From: Chloroflexota bacterium
GTDB taxonomy: Bacteria; Chloroflexota; UBA6077; JACCZL01
Length of the DNA: 7,501 nucleotides
Assembly (NCBI GenBank): GCA_020845495.1
Contig: JADLFM010000208.1
Coordinates: forward strand, 1-7,501
Direction: 5' to 3'
Below the pieces are notes generated by a model. That model did no database searches. It was not told the DNA's origin and saw nothing but the letters and a program-made list of their open reading frames with translations. Below are positions 1 through 6,061 of this stretch, in pieces. Each line of letters starts with the position of its first letter. Position 1 is the stretch's first letter. The translations under genes were made by a program, and so were the position numbers.

Positions 1-109
1 GCCAGTCCGACGGCGCCCCGTCTTCGGCGCCTGACCCTGTACCGCCGGCTCGCCGGTCCACCTCCACGTCCGCGCGTCCCCCGAGCGGCGTGAGTCACGT
101 CCAGCAGGA
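1..109. other. Unresolved left edge, possible 3' end of an upstream gene
   Basis: No gene can be assigned with confidence. The first frame is open from the window edge to a TGA at 91-93 and would encode a Pro/Arg-rich tail of 30 residues. This could be the C-terminus of a gene that starts outside the window, but such tails also arise by chance in GC-rich DNA. A small inverted repeat (GGCGCC at 12-17 and 26-31) is present. I see no tRNA or promoter here. Confidence 0.25.
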
Positions 110-149
110 AGTCGGGAGGCGGACCCAGAAATGGGCCCGCCTCTCGGCT
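110..149 (+). promoter_or_regulatory. Long GAAA-capped hairpin upstream of the first gene
   Basis: Positions 110-127 pair with 132-149 to give an 18-position stem with two G-U wobbles and one A-C mismatch, closed by a GAAA (GNRA-type) loop at 128-131. No T-run follows, so it does not look like a classical terminator. The 5' arm contains a strong Shine-Dalgarno-like GGGAGG (114-119), and the loop and 3' arm contain an ATG at 131-133. Translation from that ATG would therefore be masked in the folded RNA. It may be a leader or translational control element, or the processed 3' end of an upstream transcript. The structure is seen directly; the function is inference. Confidence 0.5.
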
Positions 150-163
150 CGTCGGGACACGAC

Positions 164-448
164 ATGCCCAGATTCTCTGACGTTCTCTCGCCGGAGGCAC
201 GCCTCGCGTTGGCGGTTCGGACTCAGAGCCCGTATCAGCTCGCGCTGGCCTTTGCCGCTCACGCCGGCCAGTTCTACGATCGGACGTCCTTCGACGACCT
301 CGCTCGGCAGGTAAGCGATCTCTATGCTTGCCGTGATGACGAGCGCGCGAGTGAATTTCGACGGCGCCTCGATCGGCGCCTCTGTGACCGCTTCCACCAG
401 CCGGTCGCCTGGGACGTGACTCGATCCGATCGCGACGACGCCGCGTGA
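164..448 (+). CDS. Small hypothetical protein (94 aa) upstream of RadC-like gene
   Basis: I do not recognise this protein. It is a soluble, charged protein with no signal peptide or membrane segment and is probably mostly helical: a hydrophobic middle (LALAVRTQSPYQLALAFAA) is followed by an Arg/Asp-rich C-terminal third. I chose the ATG at 164 because GGGA lies about 6 bases upstream (154-157). The alternative in-frame ATG at 131 would add 11 residues, and its GGGAGG is buried in the 110-149 hairpin. Its stop overlaps the GTG of the RadC-like gene (445-448), so the two are probably translationally coupled. Such short partners next to RadC-domain genes are common on mobile elements, but no function can be given. 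Confidence 0.6.
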   Translation: MPRFSDVLSPEARLALAVRTQSPYQLALAFAAHAGQFYDRTSFDDLARQVSDLYACRDDERASEFRRRLDRRLCDRFHQPVAWDVTRSDRDDAA

Positions 449-990
449 CGGTAGCGCCGGATTCCCACCAGATCAGTCTGTTGCCACCGGATGCCGCGTC
501 ACTTCTGCATCTCGTGCGGGAGAACCTCCGCCTGCTCGCCAAGCTTGCTGGACGGTACGAGGTCGGCCGACTGGATGCGACCGTCGACGGGCTGACAGTT
601 CGCAAGCCTGCCGACGTGGCTGAGTATCTGAGCGCAGAGCTAGCGGACCTTGCGCAAGAGCAGTTGCGAGTCGTCCTCCTGGACAGCAGCAACCGAGTGA
701 TCGCCACGTCGCTGGTGTACCAGGGCGGCCTGAACTCAACGGTGATCCGACTCGGGGACTGCTTCCGCGAGGCAGTTGCCCTCGGGGCGGCTGCCGTTGT
801 GCTGGTTCACAACCACCCCAGCGGTGACCCTACGCCTTCGCCAGAGGATGTTCGCTTGACCTCCGACGCGGGACAGGCCGGCGACCTCCTCGGTGTCGAG
901 CTCCTCGATCACGTCGTGATCGGCCGCGCGAGCCACGTGAGCCTGCGCGAGCTAGGACTCTATAGCCCTGTCGCGCCACCTGACGCGTGA
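445..990 (+). CDS. Short RadC/JAMM-domain protein
   Basis: This 181-residue protein carries the RadC-type JAB/MPN+ (JAMM) domain. Residues 72-160 hold the family core, with a lead-in Glu (EQLRVVLLD, from residue 72) and the metal motif HNHPSGDPTPSPED, giving ligands His122, His124 and Asp135 plus Ser132. The metalloprotease-like zinc site therefore looks intact. Typical chromosomal RadC is about 225 residues with an N-terminal helix-hairpin-helix; here the first ~60 residues show no clear HhH, matching the shorter versions found on phages and plasmids. The biochemical role of RadC-family proteins is unsettled, and a direct DNA-repair role is not established. The start is a GTG overlapping the preceding stop. 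Residues 9-13 read QISLL, close to the beta-clamp-binding peptide QMSLL of MutS. A hairpin just downstream may end the transcript. Confidence 0.88.
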   Translation: MTVAPDSHQISLLPPDAASLLHLVRENLRLLAKLAGRYEVGRLDATVDGLTVRKPADVAEYLSAELADLAQEQLRVVLLDSSNRVIATSLVYQGGLNSTVIRLGDCFREAVALGAAAVVLVHNHPSGDPTPSPEDVRLTSDAGQAGDLLGVELLDHVVIGRASHVSLRELGLYSPVAPPDA

Positions 991-996
991 GCGTGA

Positions 997-1024
997 TGGC
1001 GGGTCGAAGTAGCTCGACCCGCCA
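997..1024 (+). terminator. Perfect 11-bp hairpin after the RadC-like gene
   Basis: TGGCGGGTCGA (997-1007) is perfectly complementary to TCGACCCGCCA (1014-1024), with a 6-base loop. It begins 7 bases after the RadC-like stop and ends 17 bases before the GGAGG of the next gene. It has no T-run, so it may be a weak or Rho-assisted terminator, or an mRNA-stability hairpin, rather than a canonical intrinsic terminator. Confidence 0.5.
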
Positions 1025-1052
1025 CCGCGTCGCCGAAGAACGGAGGTAGCCG

Positions 1053-2342
1053 ATGCTTGACGTCGCTACTGAGAGGAAGCTTGAGCCGGCAGACACACCA
1101 CGCGATGGCGTCGAGGCTCGCGCTGAGCGTGCGGCGGGTCGCGCAGGCGTCGAGGCCACCGAGATTGAGAAGCTGCCGTTCGACCTGTCCGCGCTGGAGG
1201 ATGAAGGCGTCTTCGTCAATGTCGATGCCCGCGGATTTGGGCTTCTTGATCGGCGGCTGGAGTGGCATGCGCTCGGCGTCAGCTTGCCGCGCGGAACCAA
1301 CCTCGCGTTCCGACCACCGCGCTGTGGACTCCTGCCAGATCGTTACCGGCTACCCCTGCTTCGCCCAGCGGCTCGCGCCCACGCCGCGCTGCACAAGTAC
1401 TCTTATCGGTTCACGCTGACCGAGACGCTGTTCGAAACACCGGCCTATCGGTGGGTTCCCTGGTCGGCCTTCGAGGTGTTCGAGCGCGATTTCCAGGCCG
1501 CTCGAGAGGCGCTTGAATCCGCCAGGACGTCCGTCTTGGATCAGTACGATGGCATCCGAGAGGAGGTCTTCGAGACGATCCTCCGCCTGGCTGATGACTC
1601 TGCTCGGCGACTGATCGCGACTGGCCATGTCGTCCCTGAGGGTTACCGAGACGTCATCGCCAGAGGTATCGACGCCGCGGTTCCGACTCCCGATGACCTT
1701 CGCGACAAGCTCACCCTGAAATATCGCGTGGGCGTGGTGCTGCTGGGCAGCGAGATGTTGGCCGAACAACGCCGCGTCCGCGAGGAGCGCAGTCGGATTG
1801 AAGCGATCGAGGCATCGACGCGGGTCGAGCGTCAACAGCAGCAGGCCCGAGCGCGCCTCGTCCAAGAAGAGCTGTGGGCCGAGGAAGAGCGCATCCGACG
1901 CCGTCTTCAGGCCGAGGAAGAGGAACGACGACGAGAGGCCGAGGTCAAGGAGCGCCTGCGCAACCTGAAGCTTGAGGCGGCCAAGGAACGCCTGCAGGAG
2001 GCCTTGAGCCCGATCGAGGAAGGCGCGCAGCAGCTGCACGCGGCCGTCTTCGAAGCGGCCACTGCGATCAGGACATCGCTCAGGAAGCACGGCAGTTTGC
2101 CTGGTGGCTCGGTGCGGCGAGCACGCGAACTGACTCGCTGGTTCCGTCTCATGAACTGGCAGTCCGACCAGCAACTGGAAGCCCTGCTCGCAGAGCTTGA
2201 AAGCCTTGCCAGTCGTCCGGCCGGCAAGCGGAAGCGTGATACCGGCCCCATCGACCAGGTGCTGAGCGAGATCGTCGAGATCTGCTACGCCGACGCCCGC
2301 GCAATCGCCGAGCCGAACCGCATGGTGGCGCTCGAGCTCTAG
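1053..2342 (+). CDS. Hypothetical protein with long central coiled coil (429 aa)
   Basis: I cannot assign a family. The ATG has a good Shine-Dalgarno (GGAGG, 1042-1046). The first ~40 residues are Ala/Arg/Glu-rich and probably disordered. Residues 41-230 form a mixed folded region that includes YRWVPWSAFEVFERDF (132-147). Residues about 234-318 are a strongly charged coiled coil dominated by Glu, Arg and Gln. The remainder is helical with a basic patch (KRKR near 393-396). There is no signal peptide or membrane span. It lies directly before the AAA+ ATPase gene but is separated from it by a terminator-like hairpin, so it may be a separate unit. The coiled coil suggests a scaffold or oligomerisation role, possibly with the ATPase. 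Plasmid/phage proteins of the DUF3150 kind are a possible but weak comparison. Confidence 0.8.
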   Translation: MLDVATERKLEPADTPRDGVEARAERAAGRAGVEATEIEKLPFDLSALEDEGVFVNVDARGFGLLDRRLEWHALGVSLPRGTNLAFRPPRCGLLPDRYRLPLLRPAARAHAALHKYSYRFTLTETLFETPAYRWVPWSAFEVFERDFQAAREALESARTSVLDQYDGIREEVFETILRLADDSARRLIATGHVVPEGYRDVIARGIDAAVPTPDDLRDKLTLKYRVGVVLLGSEMLAEQRRVREERSRIEAIEASTRVERQQQQARARLVQEELWAEEERIRRRLQAEEEERRREAEVKERLRNLKLEAAKERLQEALSPIEEGAQQLHAAVFEAATAIRTSLRKHGSLPGGSVRRARELTRWFRLMNWQSDQQLEALLAELESLASRPAGKRKRDTGPIDQVLSEIVEICYADARAIAEPNRMVALEL

Positions 2343-2356
2343 CCCGATGACTGGAT

Positions 2357-2398
2357 GCCGGCCGGGTAACTGCGCCGTAGGTTGCCCTGCCGGCTTTC
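2357..2398 (+). terminator. Candidate intrinsic terminator before the AAA+ gene
   Basis: GCCGGCCGGGTAAC (2357-2370) pairs with GTTGCCCTGCCGGC (2381-2394) across a 10-base loop, with one C-T mismatch and one wobble. A short TTTCCT follows immediately. It starts 14 bases after the stop of the coiled-coil gene and lies ahead of the GGGAGGAG Shine-Dalgarno of the ATPase gene (2403-2410). The T-run is weak, so termination may be partial. Confidence 0.5.
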
Positions 2399-2416
2399 CT
2401 CTGGGAGGAGTCGCCT

Positions 2417-4006
2417 GTGATCGATACTCCGTCCGTTGAAGCACTCGTCCGCGAGCTGGATGTACTCATCCGCGCTCGCTATCCACTCATCGCCGTCAGC
2501 ACCTTTGAGGAGCAGCGGTTCCGCCGGCTGATGGCCGCCGTCAGCCATCTGGAGCGGCACGCGCCGAAGGGGTTGTACGCCTGGAGCCGCACGAGCGGAC
2601 TGCGCCAGTTGTCGGGCCCGGGCCTTGGCACAACCGAGCGGGTCTTCCCCAGCACCGAAGATCCATTGTCGGTTCTGGATCACATTGCCGAGGCCGAGCG
2701 TGGCCTCTACATCCTGTGTGACTTTGGGCCGTACCTGGCGCCATTCGGCCAGGAAGAGCCGCTTCTTGTTCGCCGCCTCCGCGAGCTCGCCTGGACGATC
2801 AAGTCACGCCCCGTGACCGTGCTCTTCGTCGGGCCGAGCTTCCCAGAGATTCCGGCCCTTGAGAAGGAGGTCAAGACGATCGACCTCCCTCTGCCGGACG
2901 AGGGCGAGGTCGATCGCATTCTCCACCTACATCTCGACCGACTCCGGGAGAATCCCGACGTCACACTCAAGGTCGACGGGCGCACTCACGAACAATTGGG
3001 GCAGGCACTCCTCGGATTGACTGAGACCGAGATCGAGAATGCGTTGGCCAAGGCTGCCATCACCTTCAGAGGTATCGGCCCGGAGGCGCTGCCCCTCATC
3101 CTTGATGAAAAGCGGAGCGTCATTCGGCAGGGCGGCGCGCTCGCCTACAGCCATCCGGAACCGGCCGACCATCTGGGTGGCTACGCCAACTTGCGCGTGC
3201 TGCTCCAAGAGGCAGCGGTCACGTTCACGCCAGCGGCACGCGCATTCGGTGTTGAGCCGATGAAAGGCGTGCTACTCGTAGGACTACCTGGCACAGGCAA
3301 AGATCTCACGAAGAAGATCGCTGCTTCGATCCTCGGTCGTCCGTTGCTCGATCTCGACTTCGGTGCCGTCATGGGTGAGGGCGGTGGTGTGATCGGCTCG
3401 GCGGCAATGAGTATCAAGCGAGCGCTGGCGATCGCCACGACGCTCAAGGGCATCCTGGGGATCTCGGAATTCGAGAAGGCGGTCGGCGGCCTCCAGTCTT
3501 CGAATCGCAGCGACGGCGGCGAGACGGCGCGGACGATCGCGCACCTCCTCAATTGGATGCAAGAGCAGCAGGAAGTGTTCGTCGTCGGCACGGCCAACGA
3601 CGTGCGCCAGCTCGCTCCAGAGCAGATCAGACAAGGCCGGTTCGGGCAAGTCGTCTTCGTCGATCTACCGACCACCGACGACCGCGCCGACATCTTCAGA
3701 GTGCACCTGAGCAAGCGGGACCGCGATCCACTCGCCTTCGACCTCGACCAGTTGGCTCGCGGTTCAGAGGGCTTCTCGGGCGCCGAGATCGAGGCCGTCG
3801 TCAAGATGGGCCTGCTCGATGCCTTCATGGACGGCGCCCGCGAGGTGACGACGCCCGATCTGCTCCGCCGCGCACAGTCGATCCGGCCGACATCGGAAGT
3901 GAAGCGCGAGGAGATCGAGGAGCTCCGACGCTGGGCGCGCGAGCACCTGGCGATTGACGCGGTGCAGGGCAAGGCATCCGCCGGCGAGCGACTGATCGAG
4001 TTCTGA
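2417..4006 (+). CDS. Ycf46-type AAA+ ATPase with altered Mg2+-binding residues
   Basis: This 529-residue protein has the Ycf46 plan: an N-terminal domain opening with ELDVLIRARYPLIAVSTFEE (residues 13-32, typical of the family) and a C-terminal AAA+ module from about residue 250. Walker A is GLPGTGKD (289-296): Lys295 is kept, but the expected Ser/Thr is Asp296. Walker B reads GILGISEFEKA, with Ser350 where Asp is expected and the catalytic-type Glu351 kept. Sensor 1 (GTAND, Asn394) and the arginine region RQGRF (Arg405, Arg408) look normal. Family members act as ring ATPases; a Synechocystis homologue has been linked to CO2 use, but no general substrate is known. The start is GTG, chosen for the strong GGGAGGAG 6 bases upstream. 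It heads the run with DUF1257, DUF2997 and radical-SAM genes. Whether it hydrolyses ATP is uncertain. Confidence 0.88.
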   Translation: MIDTPSVEALVRELDVLIRARYPLIAVSTFEEQRFRRLMAAVSHLERHAPKGLYAWSRTSGLRQLSGPGLGTTERVFPSTEDPLSVLDHIAEAERGLYILCDFGPYLAPFGQEEPLLVRRLRELAWTIKSRPVTVLFVGPSFPEIPALEKEVKTIDLPLPDEGEVDRILHLHLDRLRENPDVTLKVDGRTHEQLGQALLGLTETEIENALAKAAITFRGIGPEALPLILDEKRSVIRQGGALAYSHPEPADHLGGYANLRVLLQEAAVTFTPAARAFGVEPMKGVLLVGLPGTGKDLTKKIAASILGRPLLDLDFGAVMGEGGGVIGSAAMSIKRALAIATTLKGILGISEFEKAVGGLQSSNRSDGGETARTIAHLLNWMQEQQEVFVVGTANDVRQLAPEQIRQGRFGQVVFVDLPTTDDRADIFRVHLSKRDRDPLAFDLDQLARGSEGFSGAEIEAVVKMGLLDAFMDGAREVTTPDLLRRAQSIRPTSEVKREEIEELRRWAREHLAIDAVQGKASAGERLIEF

Positions 4007-4012
4007 AGCCGT

Positions 4013-4054
4013 CGCTGCGCAGCGCTTTCTGGGCGGCCCGTGGTCGGGTCGCCC
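4013..4054 (+). other. Palindrome and hairpin between ATPase and DUF1257 genes
   Basis: The 115-base gap holds a perfect 12-bp palindrome, CGCTGCGCAGCG (4013-4024). A second structure follows: GGGCGGCCCG (4031-4040) pairs with CGGGTCGCCC (4045-4054) around a TGGT loop, with one G-U wobble. There is no T-run after it. It may attenuate or stabilise the message between the ATPase and the downstream genes, or bind a regulator. The structures are direct observations; the roles are inferred. Confidence 0.4.
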
Positions 4055-4105
4055 CACGCCTCCTTGCCGGCCCAGACTGGCGGCGTGACCTCACACCAGG
4101 AAACT

Positions 4106-4120
4106 CTGGAGATGGTCCAG
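4106..4120 (+). promoter_or_regulatory. Small hairpin over the DUF1257 ribosome binding site
   Basis: CTGGA (4106-4110) can pair with TCCAG (4116-4120) just before the ATG at 4122, and the GGAG Shine-Dalgarno (4108-4111) sits in the 5' arm. The 5-bp stem is short, so any effect on translation would be modest. It may be coincidental. Confidence 0.25.
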
Positions 4121-4121
4121 C

Positions 4122-4517
4122 ATGTCGAAGTACCTGATCTTCCCCGAGATCCTGTTCAAGGACCGGCGGCTCCTCTTGGCCGCGCTCGCCGAGATCGGCT
4201 TCGCTGACATCGAAGAGGGCGAGCAGATCCCACTCTACGGCTATCAGGGTGACCGTCGCCCGGAAACGGCCGAGATCGTCGTTCGCCGTCAGGTGATCGG
4301 CGCGGCCTCCAATGACCTCGGGTTTGCTCGGACGCCTGATGGCTATGTCCCAATCGTGTCCGAGTACGACCAGCGCGCGCTTCTCGCCGGGCAGTTCCTG
4401 CCCAGGCTCCGAACGGCATACAGCGAAGCCGTCGTCGAAGAGGTGCGCCGCCGGCTCCACGGCACAACGCGCCGTACGGTGGAAGGCGGCGTCGTGAAGA
4501 TTCGCGTCCGCTACTAG
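4122..4517 (+). CDS. DUF1257 (Ycf35-type) protein
   Basis: This 131-residue protein fits the DUF1257/Ycf35 family: a short MSKYLIF beginning, a helix with an 'ALAEIGF' core, then GYQGDRRPETAEIVVRR (residues 40-56) and NDLGFARTPDGYVPIV (64-79), the family's Gly-Tyr-Gln-Gly and Asp-Leu-Gly-Phe landmarks. The C-terminal half is helical and ends with a basic strand, VVKIRVRY. The biochemical function of the family is unknown. In plastids and cyanobacteria ycf35 homologues are conserved, and in other bacteria DUF1257 genes tend to sit beside Ycf46-like ATPases and DUF2997 genes, exactly as here. The protein is cytoplasmic, with no signal or membrane segment. It ends 8 bases before the next ATG, so co-translation is likely. 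Confidence 0.85.
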   Translation: MSKYLIFPEILFKDRRLLLAALAEIGFADIEEGEQIPLYGYQGDRRPETAEIVVRRQVIGAASNDLGFARTPDGYVPIVSEYDQRALLAGQFLPRLRTAYSEAVVEEVRRRLHGTTRRTVEGGVVKIRVRY

Positions 4518-4525
4518 GAGGAGCT

Positions 4526-4726
4526 ATGCCGGAGATCGAGTTCACGATCGACGAGACGACCGGCGACTTGACGATGCACGTCAAGGGTGTCGCTGGGCCG
4601 GCCTGCGAGGACGTGGCCAAGCTCGTGAGGGAACTACTTGGCAACCCTGGCACCGATCGGAATACGGCCGAGTTCTTCGCCCGAGCTCAGGTGGTCCGAC
4701 AGGTTCGGCCGCAGCCGAAGGTCTGA
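4526..4726 (+). CDS. DUF2997-type small protein
   Basis: This 66-residue protein opens with MPEIEFTIDETTGDLTMHVK, a beta-hairpin-like start, followed by a helix containing Cys28 (GPACEDVAKLVRELLG). This matches the DUF2997 pattern of an 'IEFTID..G' strand followed by a 'G..C....' helix. The strong AGGAGGAG (4516-4523) overlaps the stop of the DUF1257 gene. Function is unknown; by gene neighbourhood it is probably a small partner of the ATPase/DUF1257 proteins. The single conserved-looking Cys could be a modification or metal-binding site, which is inference. The next gene begins 8 bases later with a protein whose N-terminus resembles this one. Confidence 0.8.
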   Translation: MPEIEFTIDETTGDLTMHVKGVAGPACEDVAKLVRELLGNPGTDRNTAEFFARAQVVRQVRPQPKV

Positions 4727-4734
4727 CGTCGACG

Positions 4735-5424
4735 ATGCCAGAGCTCATCGTCGACATTGACACGTCGACCGGCGACCTTCTGGTCGATGCGCCGGACTCG
4801 TTTCCGGATCGACTCCGCAATGGTCTTGAGTCGCTGGCCGGGACGGGTAAGGAGATCGGGTGCGCGGCGCCAATCGCTATGAAGACGCTAGCGCCCGCCC
4901 CAGAGGACGAAACAGTCGTCGATGCCTGTATCCGGATCGCCGGGTATTGGCACGGCAGCCTGATTGAGGGCCCAGGGCGACGTAGCACCGTGAAGCTCCA
5001 GGGATGTCCGATCCGATGCCATGGCTGCATCACGCCTGATAGCTGGGACGCCACGGGAGGCTCGCTGGTCCCCGTCGAACGAGTGGCGGACGCGCTCCTC
5101 GATCCGTCCTTCGAGCGAGATGGCGTGACGATCCTCGGGGGCGAACCGTTCGCGCAGCCGGACGCGCTGTTCGCACTCGTCGAAGCGCTCCGGCAGCGTG
5201 GCTGCGATCACATTCTCTGCTATAGCGGCTTCACCTACGACGTGCTTCGACGCCGAGCCCAACAATCCCCTGCCATCGACCGCGTGCTCGACGAGATCGA
5301 CATGCTGATCGACGGGCCGTTCGTCTCCGCCCTTGTGGACGGCGGAGGGCCATGGACAGGCAGCGCCAATCAGCGAGTGCTGACGCTGAAGACGTCGATC
5401 GGGAGGGGTGGCGTTGCAGCTTGA
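4735..5424 (+). CDS. Radical-SAM activase-like protein (NrdG/PflA type) with DUF2997-like N-terminus
   Basis: This 229-residue radical-SAM protein keeps the cluster motif CPIRCHGC (Cys91, Cys95, Cys98), which binds [4Fe-4S], and the SAM-contacting GGEPF (135-139). The lead-in EGPGRRSTVKLQG and the later DGPFVSAL and GSANQRV segments match anaerobic ribonucleotide-reductase activase-like '4Fe-4S single-cluster' proteins rather than QueE. Residues 1-20 (MPELIVDIDTSTGDLLVDAP) resemble the start of the adjacent DUF2997 protein, suggesting a duplicated or fused domain. The core proper starts near residue 65. An internal ATG at 4879 would remove the extra domain, but the similarity argues for the upstream start. 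No partner glycyl-radical enzyme is in view, so the substrate is unknown. It overlaps the next gene by 17 bases. Confidence 0.87.
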   Translation: MPELIVDIDTSTGDLLVDAPDSFPDRLRNGLESLAGTGKEIGCAAPIAMKTLAPAPEDETVVDACIRIAGYWHGSLIEGPGRRSTVKLQGCPIRCHGCITPDSWDATGGSLVPVERVADALLDPSFERDGVTILGGEPFAQPDALFALVEALRQRGCDHILCYSGFTYDVLRRRAQQSPAIDRVLDEIDMLIDGPFVSALVDGGGPWTGSANQRVLTLKTSIGRGGVAA

Positions 5425-6043
5425 CCTGGGGTTAAACGGCGCCAACATCCGAGACGCTTCGCCGGGCATCGGGAGCCGACCCGCCGCTGTTGGGATCGCC
5501 GGCGTCAATACCCGCCCACTGATGCGAGCCGCCGATCCGTTGATCGGTATCGCCGGTAACTGGGGAAGTACGCTTCGGCCGCACGTCGGCCGCGTCGTTG
5601 ACCCGGGCACATCGATAAGCGAGACGCGCCTGGGCGATCAGGCGGCGATCCATGCTTCAAAGCGCGCGTGCTACTTTGTCGACTACACCTACATCGCGTG
5701 CCCCGAACGCCGTGACGGCCGCATGCGATACCGATCTGGCTTCGCGGACCTCTGCGCCGTCGCCACCCGGCCATTGCCGGTCTTCCTGGATAGTGCCGCC
5801 TATCGCGAGTTCACTGGTGGCGCTCCATCGTGGAGCAGCTACTCGCGGTACTGCGAGACGATCGATCTGGTACGGCCCGATGGCGCCATGGCCAAGGACA
5901 CGGTGGGTGATCAGGACGCGAGTCGCCTTGGGTACGAGCGAATGTGCCGCGACGGCTATCGCGACCTGACGATCCCGGTCTGGCAGATCATGCCGTCGTG
6001 GGTGAACGGCCTGTCAGTCGAGGCCAATGCCTGTGTGACTTGA
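5408..6043 (+). CDS. TGT/DpdA-like protein, 5' fragment (211 aa)
   Basis: This is the N-terminal half of the broken gene. The GTG at 5408 sits almost on top of GGAGG (5402-5406); a TTG at 5414 has better spacing (7 bases) and would give a protein two residues shorter. Residues 4-9 read QLDLGL, similar to the clamp-binding QLVLGL of E. coli DNA polymerase IV. Residues 122-137 hold RPLPVFLDSAAYREFT and 154-170 hold the second catalytic-site region with Asp164. The last residues (Cys-Val-Thr after NA) and the TGA at 6041 come from the inserted element's inverted repeat. It overlaps the radical-SAM gene by 17 bases, implying coupled translation. The fragment lacks the C-terminal barrel strands and is probably inactive. 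Confidence 0.75.
   Translation: MALQLDLGLNGANIRDASPGIGSRPAAVGIAGVNTRPLMRAADPLIGIAGNWGSTLRPHVGRVVDPGTSISETRLGDQAAIHASKRACYFVDYTYIACPERRDGRMRYRSGFADLCAVATRPLPVFLDSAAYREFTGGAPSWSSYSRYCETIDLVRPDGAMAKDTVGDQDASRLGYERMCRDGYRDLTIPVWQIMPSWVNGLSVEANACVT
6029..6033 (+). repeat. Target-site duplication, left copy (GCCTG)
   Basis: GCCTG lies immediately outside the left inverted repeat and is repeated exactly at 6290-6294, immediately outside the right one. A 5-bp duplication at this precise place marks transposition. Confidence 0.8.
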
Positions 6044-6058
6044 CTCATAACTTTGCCG
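6034..6058 (+). repeat. Left terminal inverted repeat
   Basis: The 25-bp left end pairs with the reverse complement of 6265-6289 at 21 of 25 positions; the outer 11 are identical (TGTGACTTGAC). It contains the in-frame TGA (6041-6043) that truncates the host gene. Its inner six bases (TTGCCG) are the inverted form of the CGGCAA repeat start. Confidence 0.8.
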
Positions 6059-6061
6059 CCG

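Noticed and set aside
90..314. Open frame of 74 codons at the left edge.
   Set aside because: It overlaps the better-supported gene at 164-448 in another frame and is Arg/Ser-rich with no good ribosome binding site.
1350..2444. Long antisense open frame (364 codons) opposite the coiled-coil gene.
   Set aside because: Typical high-GC shadow; the + strand frame has a strong ribosome binding site and a coherent coiled coil.
3181..3972. Antisense open frame (263 codons) opposite the ATPase gene.
   Set aside because: It mirrors the AAA+ module, is very rich in Ser/Arg, and has no recognisable domain.
4735..5424. QueE (7-carboxy-7-deazaguanine synthase), tempting next to a TGT/DpdA-like gene.
   Set aside because: The EGPG lead-in, the tryptophan after the cluster (PDSWD) and the late DGPF and GSANQR segments fit the NrdG/activase group; QueE landmarks are not seen.
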